64,000 nt of DNA from Labrys monachus (GTDB taxonomy: Bacteria; Pseudomonadota; Alphaproteobacteria; Rhizobiales; Labraceae), in contig NZ_JAUSVK010000001.1 of NCBI RefSeq assembly GCF_030814655.1, positions 3,665,001 through 3,729,000 of the forward strand. The letters run 5' to 3'. The translations under genes and the position numbers were made by a program. Below are positions 49,377-58,776 of the stretch, in pieces. The stretch's first letter is position 1. Each line of letters opens with the position of its first letter. The notes beneath the pieces were generated by a model, which was not told where the DNA came from, made no database searches, and saw only the letters and a program-made list of their open reading frames with translations.

Positions 49377-50507
49377 ATGCACGAATTCCGCAGCCTTCGC
49401 GATCGGGTTGCCGTGGTTGGCGTCGGCACGACGGCCTATGGCAGTTTTCCGCACACCGACGAGTTCGGCCTGGCGGCGCAGGCCTTTCGCCATGCAATCG
49501 AGGATTGCGGCCTCGACAAGGACAAGGTCGACGGCCTCCTCACCTGCCGCATCCCCAGCTATTCGCGCATGGGCGAGGTCCTCGGCCTCGATCCGCGCTG
49601 GACGGTGACCCTGCCGGGCCATGGCCGCATGTCGGGCATCGGTCTCATCGAGGCGACGATCGCGCTCGCCACCGGGCAGGCCGACTATGTCGCGCTGCTC
49701 TATGCGAATATCGGCCGCTCGCGCCGCGTCTTCTATGGCGGCGACGAGATGCCGGGCTCTTGGGACCCCTGGGGCTTCACCTCGCCCGGCGCGGCGCACG
49801 CCCTGATGTTTCGCCGCCACATGGAGCTCTACGGCACCACCACCCGCCAGCTCGCCGAGGTCTCCGTCGCCTTTCGCGAGCACGCGATCCTCAATCCAGG
49901 CGCCGTGATGAAGGCGCCGATGACCATCGACGACCACGAGGCTTCCAGGCCGATCGTCGCGCCGTTGCGCCTGCTGGACTACTGCCTGATCAATGACGGC
50001 GCCGTCTGCCTGATCCTCACCACCGCCGAACGCGCCGCCGACCTCGCCAAGCCGCCGGTCAGGATCAGCGGCTTCGCCGGGCGCGAAGCCTATCGCAATG
50101 CGTCGATCGAGAATTTCGAGCCCGAATTCTGGTACGGCCACGTCGCGGCGGCCGGCGCCGAGGCCTTCGCCATGGCGGGTGTCGAGCGGAACGATGTCGA
50201 TGCCCTCATGTGCTACGACAATTTCAGCCCGACCGTGCTGTTCAGCCTCGAAGGGCTCGGATTCTGCCCGCGCGGCGAAGCCGGCCGCTTCGTCGAGGGC
50301 GGCACGCTGAAACTGGACGGACGCCTGCCGACCAACACCGACGGCGGCCATCTTTCCAATTCCTACATGCAGGGCTGGGCGCTGAACGTCGAAGCCGTGC
50401 GCCAGCTGCGCGGCGAATGCGGCGCCCGGCAGGTCCGGGACTGCGAAGTCGTGACCTATGTGCAGGCGACGCCCTGCGCGCGGGCGATCGTCTACACGCG
50501 AGCATGA
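49377..50507 (+). CDS. thiolase-like protein without the usual nucleophilic Cys (Ltp2/SCPx-like)
   Basis: A 376-residue thiolase-fold protein. The fold start VAVVGVGTTAYGSFP and the C-terminal GGHLSNSY are typical of the lipid-transfer/acetyl-CoA acetyltransferase-like group. In true thiolases a Cys lies before the helix corresponding to GRMSGIGLIEATIALATG; here no Cys is present. Proteins of this type that pair with a DUF35 protein include steroid side-chain retro-aldolases (Ltp2 with ChsH2), where tyrosines act instead; MCYDNFSPTV offers a candidate Tyr. It overlaps the DUF35 gene by ATGA. A retro-aldol or Claisen step on a CoA thioester is therefore plausible. Confidence 0.85.
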   Translation: MHEFRSLRDRVAVVGVGTTAYGSFPHTDEFGLAAQAFRHAIEDCGLDKDKVDGLLTCRIPSYSRMGEVLGLDPRWTVTLPGHGRMSGIGLIEATIALATGQADYVALLYANIGRSRRVFYGGDEMPGSWDPWGFTSPGAAHALMFRRHMELYGTTTRQLAEVSVAFREHAILNPGAVMKAPMTIDDHEASRPIVAPLRLLDYCLINDGAVCLILTTAERAADLAKPPVRISGFAGREAYRNASIENFEPEFWYGHVAAAGAEAFAMAGVERNDVDALMCYDNFSPTVLFSLEGLGFCPRGEAGRFVEGGTLKLDGRLPTNTDGGHLSNSYMQGWALNVEAVRQLRGECGARQVRDCEVVTYVQATPCARAIVYTRA

Positions 50508-50998
50508 GGCACTTCATGGATCAATATGGTTCGCTGCCCAGGCAAACTCCGCAGAAGCAGGCCGCCCAGAACAGGCCGATGCCGCGGATCACCCCGCTCA
50601 ACAAGCCGTTCTGGGACTATGCGCGGCAGTCGATCTTCGCCCTGCAGACCTGCAACGCCTGCGGTGACGCGCATATTCCGGAATCGCCGATCTGCCCCGT
50701 CTGCCTCGGCGACGACCAGTCCTGGCAGCCGTCGAGCGGCAAGGGCACGCTCGAATCCTGGGCCGATTTCCATCGCGCCTATTGGGATGGCTTCAAGGAC
50801 GACCTGCCCTACCGGACCTGTCTCGTGCGGCTCGACGAAGGACCGCTGCTGATCAGCAATCTCGTCGGCGACCAGGAGGGCGTGGCGATCGGCGCGCGGG
50901 TCGAAGTGGTGTTCGAACCGGTGAACGACGAGATCGTGCTGCCGAAATTCACCCTGTCGAAATCCGGCCGGGCGCGCGTGCCTTCGGATGGGGGCTAG
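50504..50998 (+). CDS. DUF35 / OB-fold zinc-ribbon protein, partner of the thiolase-like protein
   Basis: A 164-residue protein with a rubredoxin-like zinc ribbon (CNACGDAHIPESPICPVCLG: four Cys in two CxxC pairs) followed by an OB-fold domain (SSGKGTLESWADFHRAYWDG, later YRTCLVRLDEGPLLISNLVG). In relatives this domain binds the thiolase-like subunit and the CoA part of the substrate. The gene starts inside the stop codon of the thiolase-like gene, giving strict coupling. Confidence 0.9.
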   Translation: MRHFMDQYGSLPRQTPQKQAAQNRPMPRITPLNKPFWDYARQSIFALQTCNACGDAHIPESPICPVCLGDDQSWQPSSGKGTLESWADFHRAYWDGFKDDLPYRTCLVRLDEGPLLISNLVGDQEGVAIGARVEVVFEPVNDEIVLPKFTLSKSGRARVPSDGG

Positions 50999-51102
50999 GA
51001 TGCGCGCCTATCCTGGGGCCAGGGCCATCGCGCCCATGGGCGCCAATCTCACGGAAGAAGGCGCCTTCCGCGACAGGGGCCGCGACCAGGGAGGTCGGGG
51101 AT

Positions 51103-51981
51103 ATGCGCGAGACAGAAACGAGGGAGGGAGCCGCAGCGCTCTTCACGCCCATGCTGAACGAGACCAGTCACTTCCCCTCCGGCGCCGCGGCGAGGCCGCA
51201 TCCGCAACCGGCTCCCCCGTCGGCCCGCCCGCATGGCGGCCATGACGGCGGCGTCAAATCGGCGACCCGTGCGCTCGAGATCATCGAACTCTTCGCGGTC
51301 CACCGGCACCCGCTGTCGGTGACGGAGATCGCCGACGCCCTCGCCATCCCGCAATCGAGCTCCTCGGTGCTGCTGCAGGCGATGAGCCAGGCCGGCTTCA
51401 TCGCACGAGACCGGCGGACCCGCAAATACATGCCGAGCATCCGCTCGGTCTTCCTCGGCAACTGGATCCACGACACGCTCTTCCGCGAGGGCAGCCTGCT
51501 CAGGGCGCTCGATACGCTGAGCCTCGCCGCCGACGCCAATGTCCGGCTGGGCGTGCGCAACGGCATCCATGTCCAGTATGTCCATGTCTCCTGGCCGCGG
51601 ACCGAACCGGACAGGCAGCATCTGGCGCCCGGCATGATGATGCCGATCTGCCATGACGGGCTTGGCCGGATATTGCTCGCCGCCGAGGGCGAGGCGGAAG
51701 CGCGCAGCATCGTGCGCCACGCCAATGCCATCGGCGACGGGCCCGGCGCCGTCAATGTCGAAGCCTTCATGCCGTCGCTCCGCCGCCACCGGGCCGCCGG
51801 CTTCGCCGAATGCGACGACCTGGAGAACACCGGCGAGCGCGTGCTCGCGGTACCGCTGCCGGCGCGCTTCGACAATCCCGTCGCCATCGGGCTGGGCGTC
51901 GCCGCCGACCGGCTGCCGGCCGAGCGGCCGGCGTTGCTGGCCATGCTCGAAACGCGGGTGAAAGACGCCTGGGGCATGTGA
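51103..51981 (+). CDS. IclR family transcriptional regulator
   Basis: A 292-residue regulator. Its N-terminal winged helix (SATRALEIIELFAVHRHPLS, VTEIADALAIPQSSSSVLLQ) is preceded by an unusually long, Pro/His-rich tail of about 45 residues; the C-terminal effector domain (PICHDGLGRILLAAEGEAEA, ENTGERVLAVPLPARF) is a small-ligand GAF-like fold. GGAGG precedes ATG 51103. Its position between the thiolase pair and the ABC importer suggests it controls this whole uptake and degradation cluster. Confidence 0.9.
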   Translation: MRETETREGAAALFTPMLNETSHFPSGAAARPHPQPAPPSARPHGGHDGGVKSATRALEIIELFAVHRHPLSVTEIADALAIPQSSSSVLLQAMSQAGFIARDRRTRKYMPSIRSVFLGNWIHDTLFREGSLLRALDTLSLAADANVRLGVRNGIHVQYVHVSWPRTEPDRQHLAPGMMMPICHDGLGRILLAAEGEAEARSIVRHANAIGDGPGAVNVEAFMPSLRRHRAAGFAECDDLENTGERVLAVPLPARFDNPVAIGLGVAADRLPAERPALLAMLETRVKDAWGM

Positions 51982-52104
51982 CGCCCGCCTTCGTCGAAAG
52001 GCGTCAGGCTTTGCGGGCATGCTTCAAGTTCAACAATAATAAATGCCTGCATGCGCCTCGTACATAACAACAATGTCGATCAACGCGCGAGGGAGGAAAG
52101 CGCC

Positions 52105-53433
52105 ATGAAGCATCTCGATCCGAGGGGACGACGCGGCCTATCGATGCCGCAGACCCGCCGCCAGTTCCTGGGCACGGCGGCGGCTGCCGGCGCCGCCGCC
52201 CTCGCCGGCAGCGGCACGGCCTGGTCGGCGCCCGATCTCGCCGGCGTGACGCTGAACCTGATGGTGATCCAGCCGCACGTCACCGGCGGGCGCATCATCG
52301 CCGAAGCGTTCGGCAAGGCGACCGGCGCCAAGGTCAACGTGCTGCCGGTGCCCAACGACCAGATCCAGCAGAAGGCGACGCTCGACGTGCAGTCGGGCTC
52401 GAACGTCTACGACGTCATCGACTATTGGTACGGCCTGCTCGGCGCGCTCGCCGACGACGGCACGGTCATCGACGTCACCGACCGCATCGGCAAGGATTTC
52501 GCCGGCGCGGACCTGCTGCCGGCGATCTACGACCCCTACACGCTCTATGACGGCAAGCGCTGGGGCGTGCCTTATGACGGCGACTCGCATGTGCTGTTCG
52601 TCAACACCGAGATCCTGGAGCGCAACGGGCAGAAGGCGCCGGAAACCTGGGACGAATATCTGGCCACCGCCAAGGCGATCACCGAGGCGGAGAAGGGCAA
52701 GGGCATCTTCGGCACCGCGCTTCTCGGCGTGAAGCAGCCCTTCATGATCGGCTGCAGCTACGCCAACCGCCTCGCCGGCTTCGGCGGCCGCTTCCTCGAC
52801 GACGCCGGCAAGCCGGTGCTCGACAGCGACATCAGCATCGCCGCCGCGCAGGCCATGCTCGACGTCGCGCCCTACGCCTTACCGACGCCGCTGGAGACCG
52901 GCTTCGAACAGGGCCTGCCGGCCTTCCTGTCCGGCAAGGCGGCGATGATCGAGTTCTGGACCGATCTCGGCGTCAACGCCCAGGATCCGAAGACTTCGCA
53001 GATCGTCGACAAATGGAACGTCGTGCAGATCCCGGTCGGCGGTGCCAACAAGCAGCATCGCGGCTCGCTCGATGCCGGCTTCGGCCTGGCGATCTCGGCC
53101 GGCTCCAAGCAGCCGGATGCGGCGTGGGAACTGATCAAGTTCGCCTGCAGCAAGGCGATGAACCTCGAGCTGACGCTGACGCCCGGCACCGGCATCGACC
53201 CGATCTACACCTCCGTCCTCGACAGCCCGGAGTACAGAAAGGCGGCTCCGAAGGTGCAGGCCGCGGCGGCGCAGGCGCTCCACGGCGCCCTCGCCTGGCC
53301 CACCGGCGCCTCCGCCTCGAAGATGCTGCAGTCGCTGGCGGACCAGCTCGCCCTCGTCCTCGACAGGAGCAAGACGCCCAGGCAGGCGATGCAGGACGCG
53401 CAGGCCTCCTGGCTCGGCATCATGAATGGCTAG
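52105..53433 (+). CDS. ABC transporter extracellular substrate-binding protein (family 1)
   Basis: A 442-residue periplasmic binding protein of the SBP_bac_1 type. Twin-arginine signal (TRRQFLGTAAAAGAAALAG, cleavage near AWSAP), then the two-lobe fold with WGVPYDGDSHVLFVNTEILE and PETWDEYLATAKAIT. Family members bind sugars, polyols or other oligomers. GGGAGGAA precedes the ATG. First gene of the importer; its last eight bases overlap the first permease. Confidence 0.88.
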   Translation: MKHLDPRGRRGLSMPQTRRQFLGTAAAAGAAALAGSGTAWSAPDLAGVTLNLMVIQPHVTGGRIIAEAFGKATGAKVNVLPVPNDQIQQKATLDVQSGSNVYDVIDYWYGLLGALADDGTVIDVTDRIGKDFAGADLLPAIYDPYTLYDGKRWGVPYDGDSHVLFVNTEILERNGQKAPETWDEYLATAKAITEAEKGKGIFGTALLGVKQPFMIGCSYANRLAGFGGRFLDDAGKPVLDSDISIAAAQAMLDVAPYALPTPLETGFEQGLPAFLSGKAAMIEFWTDLGVNAQDPKTSQIVDKWNVVQIPVGGANKQHRGSLDAGFGLAISAGSKQPDAAWELIKFACSKAMNLELTLTPGTGIDPIYTSVLDSPEYRKAAPKVQAAAAQALHGALAWPTGASASKMLQSLADQLALVLDRSKTPRQAMQDAQASWLGIMNG

Positions 53434-54352
53434 TCCGGCGACCCCTGCCGATCGGGGCCTGCCGGGCGCCATGCCCGGCCGGTCGCGGCTGGTGCCGTGG
53501 CTGCTGGCGGCGCCCCTGCTCGTCGGCCTCGCGGTGTTCGCACTCTATCCGTTCCTCGACATCCTCGCCCTGTCGCTGTCGAAGAGCAGCCTCGGCCGGC
53601 CCTTCCAGCACTGGCCGATCCTCGCCAACTTCCTGTCGCTCGCCCGCAGCGAGGAGTTCCACGCCGCGCTGCTGCGGACGACGATCTTCGCCGTCCCCGT
53701 CTCCCTGGCCGAACTCGTCCTCGGCCTCGGCATCGCGCTGCTGCTGCATTCCAGCCTGCGGGAGGCGCGCTGGGTGCACAGCCTGATCCTGCTGCCGCTG
53801 ATGACGCCGCCGATGATGGTGGCCGTCGCCTGGAAGCTGATCCTGGCCCCCGTGGGGGGCCTGCTCAACGGCGTGCTGCTCGGCTGGGGCCTCGCCGATT
53901 CCCCGGTCTCGTTCCTCGGCACCATGCCGGCGGCCTTCCTGTCGATCGCGGTCGCCGATACCTGGCAATGGACGCCCTTCATCGCCATCCTGGCCTATGC
54001 GGCGCTGCAGGTGCTGCCCGACGAAGTGTTCGAAGCGGCCCGCGTCGACGGCGCGTCGCCGGCCAAGATGTTCTGGTACGTCACCCTGCCGATGCTGGCG
54101 CCGACGCTGCTCGCCATCTTCCTCCTCCGGGTGGTGATGGCCTTCAAGCTGTTCGACCTCGTCTACGGCCTCACCTTCGGCGGTCCCGGCTTCAGCACCA
54201 CGGTCGCCAGCTTCAAGATCTGGCGGACGGCGTTGCAGGAATTCGACGTCGGCCTGGCGGCGTCGCAGACGCTGGTCTTCGCCGTGCTGGTCAGCCTCGT
54301 CACCCTGCCGATCACCTGGCTTCACCGCCGCAGCGAGGAATGGGCAGGATGA
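53426..54352 (+). CDS. ABC transporter permease (MalF/UgpA-like)
   Basis: A 308-residue inner-membrane permease of the BPD_transp_1 family with six helices. The EAA-type ATPase contact loop is EVFEAARVDGASPAKMFWYV, followed by TLPMLAPTLLAIFLLRV. Starts inside the end of the binding-protein gene and overlaps the second permease by ATGA. Confidence 0.93.
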   Translation: MASPATPADRGLPGAMPGRSRLVPWLLAAPLLVGLAVFALYPFLDILALSLSKSSLGRPFQHWPILANFLSLARSEEFHAALLRTTIFAVPVSLAELVLGLGIALLLHSSLREARWVHSLILLPLMTPPMMVAVAWKLILAPVGGLLNGVLLGWGLADSPVSFLGTMPAAFLSIAVADTWQWTPFIAILAYAALQVLPDEVFEAARVDGASPAKMFWYVTLPMLAPTLLAIFLLRVVMAFKLFDLVYGLTFGGPGFSTTVASFKIWRTALQEFDVGLAASQTLVFAVLVSLVTLPITWLHRRSEEWAG

Positions 54353-55188
54353 GCCTCTTCGGACATGCCGGCCGGCGCAGGCGCATCGGCCCGTGGAGCG
54401 GGCTCGCGGCGGTGGCGATGGTCGCCTTCTTCGCCCTGCCGATCGCCTATCTCGTCTCGGTGTCGTTCAAGACGCCGGACCAGGTGCTGACAGGGCATTT
54501 CCTGCCCGATGCGCCGACGCTCTACAATTGGGGCGAGACCTTCCGTGTCATCCCGCTCGTCCGCTTCCTCGTCAACTCGCTGGCAGTCGCCTGCTTCAGC
54601 GCCGCGCTGACGCTGGCGATCGCCCTGCCCGCCACCTATGCGATGATCCGCCTGAAGGTCGGCGGGCGCTTCCTGCCGGCCTTCATCCTGGCAACCTATG
54701 TGGCGCCGCCGGTGGTCGCCCTCATCCCGCTGTTCATGCTGCTGCGCTGGCTCGGCCTGCTCAACACCGTCGCCGGCCTCGTCCTCGTCAACGCCGTCGC
54801 CAACCTGCCCGTCGCCTTCTGGCTGCTTTCCGGCTTCCTGCGGCGCCTGCCGCCGGAGATCGACGAAGCGGCCTGGATGGACGGGGCGGGCCATGCCACC
54901 GTCATCTGCCGCATCATCGCGCCGATGCTGACGCCCGGCCTGGTGGCGACCGGCCTGATCTGCGGCATCCTCGCCTATGACGAATTCCTGCTCGCCTCCG
55001 CCTTCAGCAATGACGAGGGCAGCCGCACCCTGCCGGTGGCGATCGCGCTGTTCCAGGGCGAGCGGCTGATCAATTTCGGCCAGATGGCGGTGGCCTCGCT
55101 TACCGGCATCGTGCCGGTCTATCTCATCGGCCTCTTCGCCCAGCGCTTCCTCATCGGCGGCCTGACGGCGGGCAGCATCAAGGGGTGA
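54349..55188 (+). CDS. ABC transporter permease (MalG/UgpE-like)
   Basis: A 279-residue second permease with six helices; the contact loop is EIDEAAWMDGAGHATVICRI. Forms a heterodimer with the preceding permease. No ATP-binding gene follows: the next gene is a phytochelatin-synthase-like protein. The importer must borrow an ATPase coded elsewhere, as known for some sugar importers, or the ATPase lies outside this window. Confidence 0.93.
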   Translation: MSLFGHAGRRRRIGPWSGLAAVAMVAFFALPIAYLVSVSFKTPDQVLTGHFLPDAPTLYNWGETFRVIPLVRFLVNSLAVACFSAALTLAIALPATYAMIRLKVGGRFLPAFILATYVAPPVVALIPLFMLLRWLGLLNTVAGLVLVNAVANLPVAFWLLSGFLRRLPPEIDEAAWMDGAGHATVICRIIAPMLTPGLVATGLICGILAYDEFLLASAFSNDEGSRTLPVAIALFQGERLINFGQMAVASLTGIVPVYLIGLFAQRFLIGGLTAGSIKG

Positions 55189-55288
55189 CACCCAAGCGGG
55201 GCCGACACCGCGGCTGCCGAGACAAATCGCGCCTCGATTTCGTCCCGCCACCATGTTTCAGTGGCGCGCCTGGCCCGGAGACTGTGCG

Positions 55289-56029
55289 ATGCCCAACCGC
55301 TTCCTTCGATCGCTGTCGATGGCCCTGTGCCTGCTGGCAACGGCGGCTTCGGCCGATACGCTGGCCCTGCCCGACCGGCTGGTCGACCTGCGCTCTCCCA
55401 AGGGCGCGGCTCTTCTGCTCGAGGCGCAGGCGCTCGATTCCTACCTCCCGATCAGCACAACCTTCGTGACCCAGAAGACCCAGGCCTATTGCGGCGTCGC
55501 CTCCATGGTGATGGTGCTGAACGCCATCGGGGCGCCCGCGCCGGTCAGCGCCGAATATCAGCCCTACGCCATCTTCACGCAGGACAACGTCCTCGACGCC
55601 AAGAGCGACGCGATCCTGCCGCGCGACCTCCTCGCCCGGCAGGGCATGACGCTCGATCAGCTCGGTGGTTTGCTGGGCCTGTTTCCGGTCACCGCGGACG
55701 TGCACCACGCCGCCCCGGGCGGCCTCGACGCGTTCCGCCGCAGCGCGAGCGAATACCTTGCCGGCCCGGGCCGTTTCGTGCTGGTGAACTATCTCAGGAA
55801 ATCGCTCGGGCAGGAACTCGGCGGCCATATCTCGCCCCTCGCCGCCTATGACGCGAAGGCGGACCGCTTCCTGATCCTCGATGTCGCGCGCTACAAATAC
55901 CCGCCCGTCTGGGTGACGGCGTCCGATCTCTTCGACGCCATGAACACCACCGACGCGGCGAACGAGGGCAAGACGCGGGGCTATGTGCTGGTGTCCAAGA
56001 AGGCGCCGTTCGCCGCGCCGAAGCAGTAA
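55289..56029 (+). CDS. secreted phytochelatin synthase family protein
   Basis: A 246-residue papain-fold enzyme of the bacterial/cyanobacterial phytochelatin-synthase type, lacking the C-terminal half of plant enzymes. It has a signal peptide (FLRSLSMALCLLATAASA) and the catalytic triad in order: Cys in TQAYCGVASMVMVLNA, His in GGHISPLAAYD, Asp in LILDVARYKYPPVW. Such enzymes cleave glycine from glutathione; synthesis of phytochelatin is usually weak. The export signal places it in the periplasm. GGAG precedes ATG 55289. No metal genes adjoin it. Confidence 0.9.
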   Translation: MPNRFLRSLSMALCLLATAASADTLALPDRLVDLRSPKGAALLLEAQALDSYLPISTTFVTQKTQAYCGVASMVMVLNAIGAPAPVSAEYQPYAIFTQDNVLDAKSDAILPRDLLARQGMTLDQLGGLLGLFPVTADVHHAAPGGLDAFRRSASEYLAGPGRFVLVNYLRKSLGQELGGHISPLAAYDAKADRFLILDVARYKYPPVWVTASDLFDAMNTTDAANEGKTRGYVLVSKKAPFAAPKQ

Positions 56030-56055
56030 CCCCAGGGCGGCGAACGCCGCGCAAC

Positions 56056-56084
56056 AAAAAAGCCAGGCGGATCGCCTGGCTTTT
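56056..56084. terminator. bidirectional intrinsic terminator
   Basis: Perfect stem AGCCAGGCG, loop GAT, CGCCTGGCT, flanked by A5 on the left and T3 on the right. Ends the phytochelatin-synthase-like gene and possibly the cold-shock gene from the other side. Confidence 0.85.
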
Positions 56085-56248
56085 CGGTTGGAATTCATGC
56101 TCTCGACGGTGCCAGTACATCCGTGGTCACCGGAGGGCATCAATCCCGATCGGAGCAAATCGCGATTTCGATGACCGCGATTTGTTCCCGATTTTTGTCC
56201 TGATGCATTTTCTCGATCGAAAAGCCTATCGGCCTTCCTGGAAAATAC

Positions 56249-56458
56249 TTAGGCAGCCTTGAGATTCTCGGCTGCCACCTTGCCGGAGCGGCTGTCGCGC
56301 GCCACGTCGAAGCCGAGCTTCTGGCCCTCGACGATTTCGCGCATGCCGGCGCGCTCGACGGCCGAGACGTGAACGAACACATCCGCGCCGCCATCGTCAG
56401 GCTGAATGAAGCCGAAACCCTTGGTGGAATTGTACCATTTAACTGTGCCGGTGGTCAT
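56249..56458 (-). CDS. cold-shock protein (CspA family)
   Basis: A 69-residue single cold-shock domain, an RNA/ssDNA-binding chaperone. RNP1 GFGFIQP and RNP2 DVFVHVS are intact, start MTTGTVKWYNSTKGFG. AAAGGG precedes the ATG. The AT-rich upstream stretch (56459-56640) would be the long regulatory 5' leader typical of these genes. Confidence 0.96.
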   Translation of the reverse strand: MTTGTVKWYNSTKGFGFIQPDDGGADVFVHVSAVERAGMREIVEGQKLGFDVARDSRSGKVAAENLKAA

Positions 56459-56767
56459 GACGAACCCTTTCATTGGCATAGAAGAATCGGCCGCACGAAT
56501 ATGCGGCTGATGGTGTTTTCGATTTTTGAAGGGGAAGTTCGTCTAAGGCACGGTGTCGGCGCGCGATAACAAAAATCTAACAAGCAAATATCGACTGGGA
56601 ATACATAGGCGCTATACAGGCCGGTGTCAAACTTTTATTTTCGAACAACGGCTCCGCTCAAACGCCTGCAGCGCGTGTCTCGGCGGATCCACGCTGCGCC
56701 CGCCCCTGGACCCTCTCCCGCGCCGGGGAGGCCGAATTCCAGACGGCGGTCATTATCGCAAGGAGCG

Positions 56768-57148
56768 TCAGCTCTTGCGGGCCTTCCGGTTGGCGTAGCG
56801 CCGGTCGCGCTCGGCCTTGCGGGCCGCTTCATCCTCGATGATCTTGGCGATGCGGCTGACATCGGCGGCCTTGCGCGCCTGCTCGGCCAGGAAGGCTTCG
56901 GATTCGGCGACGATCTCCCGCGCCTTGGCTTCGGCCAGGAGCCTTTCCTGCTCTTCCGCCTTCAGGCGGTCGCGCTCGGCCCGGCGCTCTTCGCGCGCCG
57001 TCGACACGGCCTGCCGCTCCGCCTGCCTTGCGGCACGGCCGGGCTCCGCCGCCGCCATCGCGGCCCGATAGCGATCGAGGAGGGCCGCCTTCGCGTCGGT
57101 GGCCAGTTTGCGACGATCGGAGAGGTCGCTACCCTTCGCAGTCTTCAA
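56768..57148 (-). CDS. DUF6481 family coiled-coil protein
   Basis: A 126-residue, highly charged, Ala/Arg/Glu-rich helical protein (AAMAAAEPGRAARQAERQAV, EERRAERDRLKAEEQERL, ending DRRYANRKARKS). It fits the DUF6481 family of unknown function, often found next to cold-shock genes in Alphaproteobacteria, as here, though about 300 bases separate them. Expect a soluble coiled-coil, perhaps RNA-associated because of its basic tail. Confidence 0.75.
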   Translation of the reverse strand: MKTAKGSDLSDRRKLATDAKAALLDRYRAAMAAAEPGRAARQAERQAVSTAREERRAERDRLKAEEQERLLAEAKAREIVAESEAFLAEQARKAADVSRIAKIIEDEAARKAERDRRYANRKARKS

Positions 57149-57717
57149 ATCTCGAAATCCTTGTCAGGTGGGGTAAGACATGGCCCCACCGCCACGCTGC
57201 GCTTGCGCGCCCCTGCCCTATAGCCCCTCCGGCGACCACAAACCATCGTAATCTGGGACAGGGTGGGTTGCCGGGCGCCGGCGGTGGGGTGCATTGGGGG
57301 TGGATGGGTGAGGGCGACGGTTGAGATGCCTGCTCCGGATCGGCGTCCGGTGGCGGGTGAAAGCGGATAGGGCATTTTCAAGCGAAGAGCGGATCTGGGC
57401 TGTGGGTGCGGTGATGGGAATGGCGGGACAGGCTGCCGTTCTGGATTCAAAAAGCCATCGGCAGGCCGCGCGACTGGTCCCAACGGTGTTCATGCGGTCG
57501 TACAGACTATAGCGGCTTGGCGCCAGAAAAAGACATTAGCTCGTTGCCAAATAGCAGAAGTTCAGCTTCGCGCCCATCTCGGCCATTCAGCTTGGTTGGG
57601 CCGACTCCCAAGGGCAGACGTTCATGCCGACCAGGCTACAGGCGCTGCAACGAGCTCTATATCTCGCTCGGCAACGGGTCATAAGTTTCGAGTATCGACT
57701 TCAATCTTCCGGCAGTT
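57149..57717. other. 569-bp intergenic stretch, no gene seen
   Basis: No open frame with family features. Contains a G-rich segment around 57255-57325. Base composition is less GC-rich toward 57,500-57,700, the 3' side of the aldo/keto reductase gene. Confidence 0.5.
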
Positions 57718-58776
57718 TCAGTCTTCATCTACGCGTCGCCCGGGATCGTTTGGGGCGTAGCGCGCTCCTGCGATCCGATCCGGCGCGAAGGCGGCACCGA
57801 GATAGGCGATCTCGTCGCGGCTCAAGGGCACATTGGTCGCGGCCAGGTTTTCGTGCACATATTCGATGCGCTTGGTGCCAGGGATCGGCACGATGTCGAA
57901 TGGCTGGGCAAGCAGCCAGGCGAGCGCGATCTGGCCCGGACGGCAGCCCTTGCCCTCGGCCAGCGCCGTGAGTGCCTCGACCGCGGCAAAGTTGGTGGCG
58001 AGGTTCTCGGCCGAGAAGCGCGGATCGGTGATCCGGAAGTCGCCCGCGGCAAAGCGCGTCCCGGCGGTGACCGCACCAGTCAGCATCGAGCGCCCGAGCG
58101 GGCTGAACGGCACGAAGGCAATGCCGAGCTCTCGGCAGGCGGGCAGCATTTCCGCCTCCACGCCACGCTCCCACAGCGAATATTCGGACTGCAGCGCCGT
58201 TATCGGGTGAACGGAATGGGCCTTGCGAAGCTGGGCCGCGCTCACTTCGCTGAGGCCGATGGCGCGCACCTTGCCCTGTTCGACCAGCCGGGCCATGGCG
58301 CCGACCGTATCCTCGACCGGCACTTTGGGATCGAGCCTATGGGCATAATAGAGGTCGATGACCTCGACGCCTAGACGGCTCAGGCTCGCCTCGCAAGCGG
58401 AGGCGACATAGGCCGGATGTCCGTCGATGCGGACGCCCTTGCCGTCTTCGGTGAGCCGGACGGCGAATTTGGTCGCCAGCACGACCTCGTCTCGGCGCCC
58501 GGCGATCGCTCCACCGATCAGTTGCTCATTGTGTCCAAAGCCGCGGTTCTCATCACCGACCAACATATTGGCCGCGCCATAGATGTCGGCGGTGTCGATG
58601 AAGTCGATGCCGAGGTCCAAGGCCTCGCGGACCGTCCTGGTCGACTGGGCGTCATCAGCCGCCCCGTAGAACTGCGACATGCCCATGCAGCCCAGCCCGA
58701 CGGGGCGGACAAGAAGATCGGAATGGCCCAGCAGCACGCGGGCCGAGCCGGCAATATCATCGGGCGTGAAGGTCAT
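57718..58776 (-). CDS. aldo/keto reductase
   Basis: A 352-residue NADP-dependent (alpha/beta)8 reductase of the AKR13-like group. The tetrad is visible: Asp and Tyr in FIDTADIYG, Lys in LATKFAVR, His in DLYYAHRLD; the cofactor end has IPIPGTKRIEYVHEN. An N-terminal extension of about 20 residues precedes the LGLGCMGMSQFYG-like start. The start at 58776 gives MTFTPDDIAG. Divergent from a LysR gene, which probably regulates it. Confidence 0.92.
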   Translation of the reverse strand: MTFTPDDIAGSARVLLGHSDLLVRPVGLGCMGMSQFYGAADDAQSTRTVREALDLGIDFIDTADIYGAANMLVGDENRGFGHNEQLIGGAIAGRRDEVVLATKFAVRLTEDGKGVRIDGHPAYVASACEASLSRLGVEVIDLYYAHRLDPKVPVEDTVGAMARLVEQGKVRAIGLSEVSAAQLRKAHSVHPITALQSEYSLWERGVEAEMLPACRELGIAFVPFSPLGRSMLTGAVTAGTRFAAGDFRITDPRFSAENLATNFAAVEALTALAEGKGCRPGQIALAWLLAQPFDIVPIPGTKRIEYVHENLAATNVPLSRDEIAYLGAAFAPDRIAGARYAPNDPGRRVDED

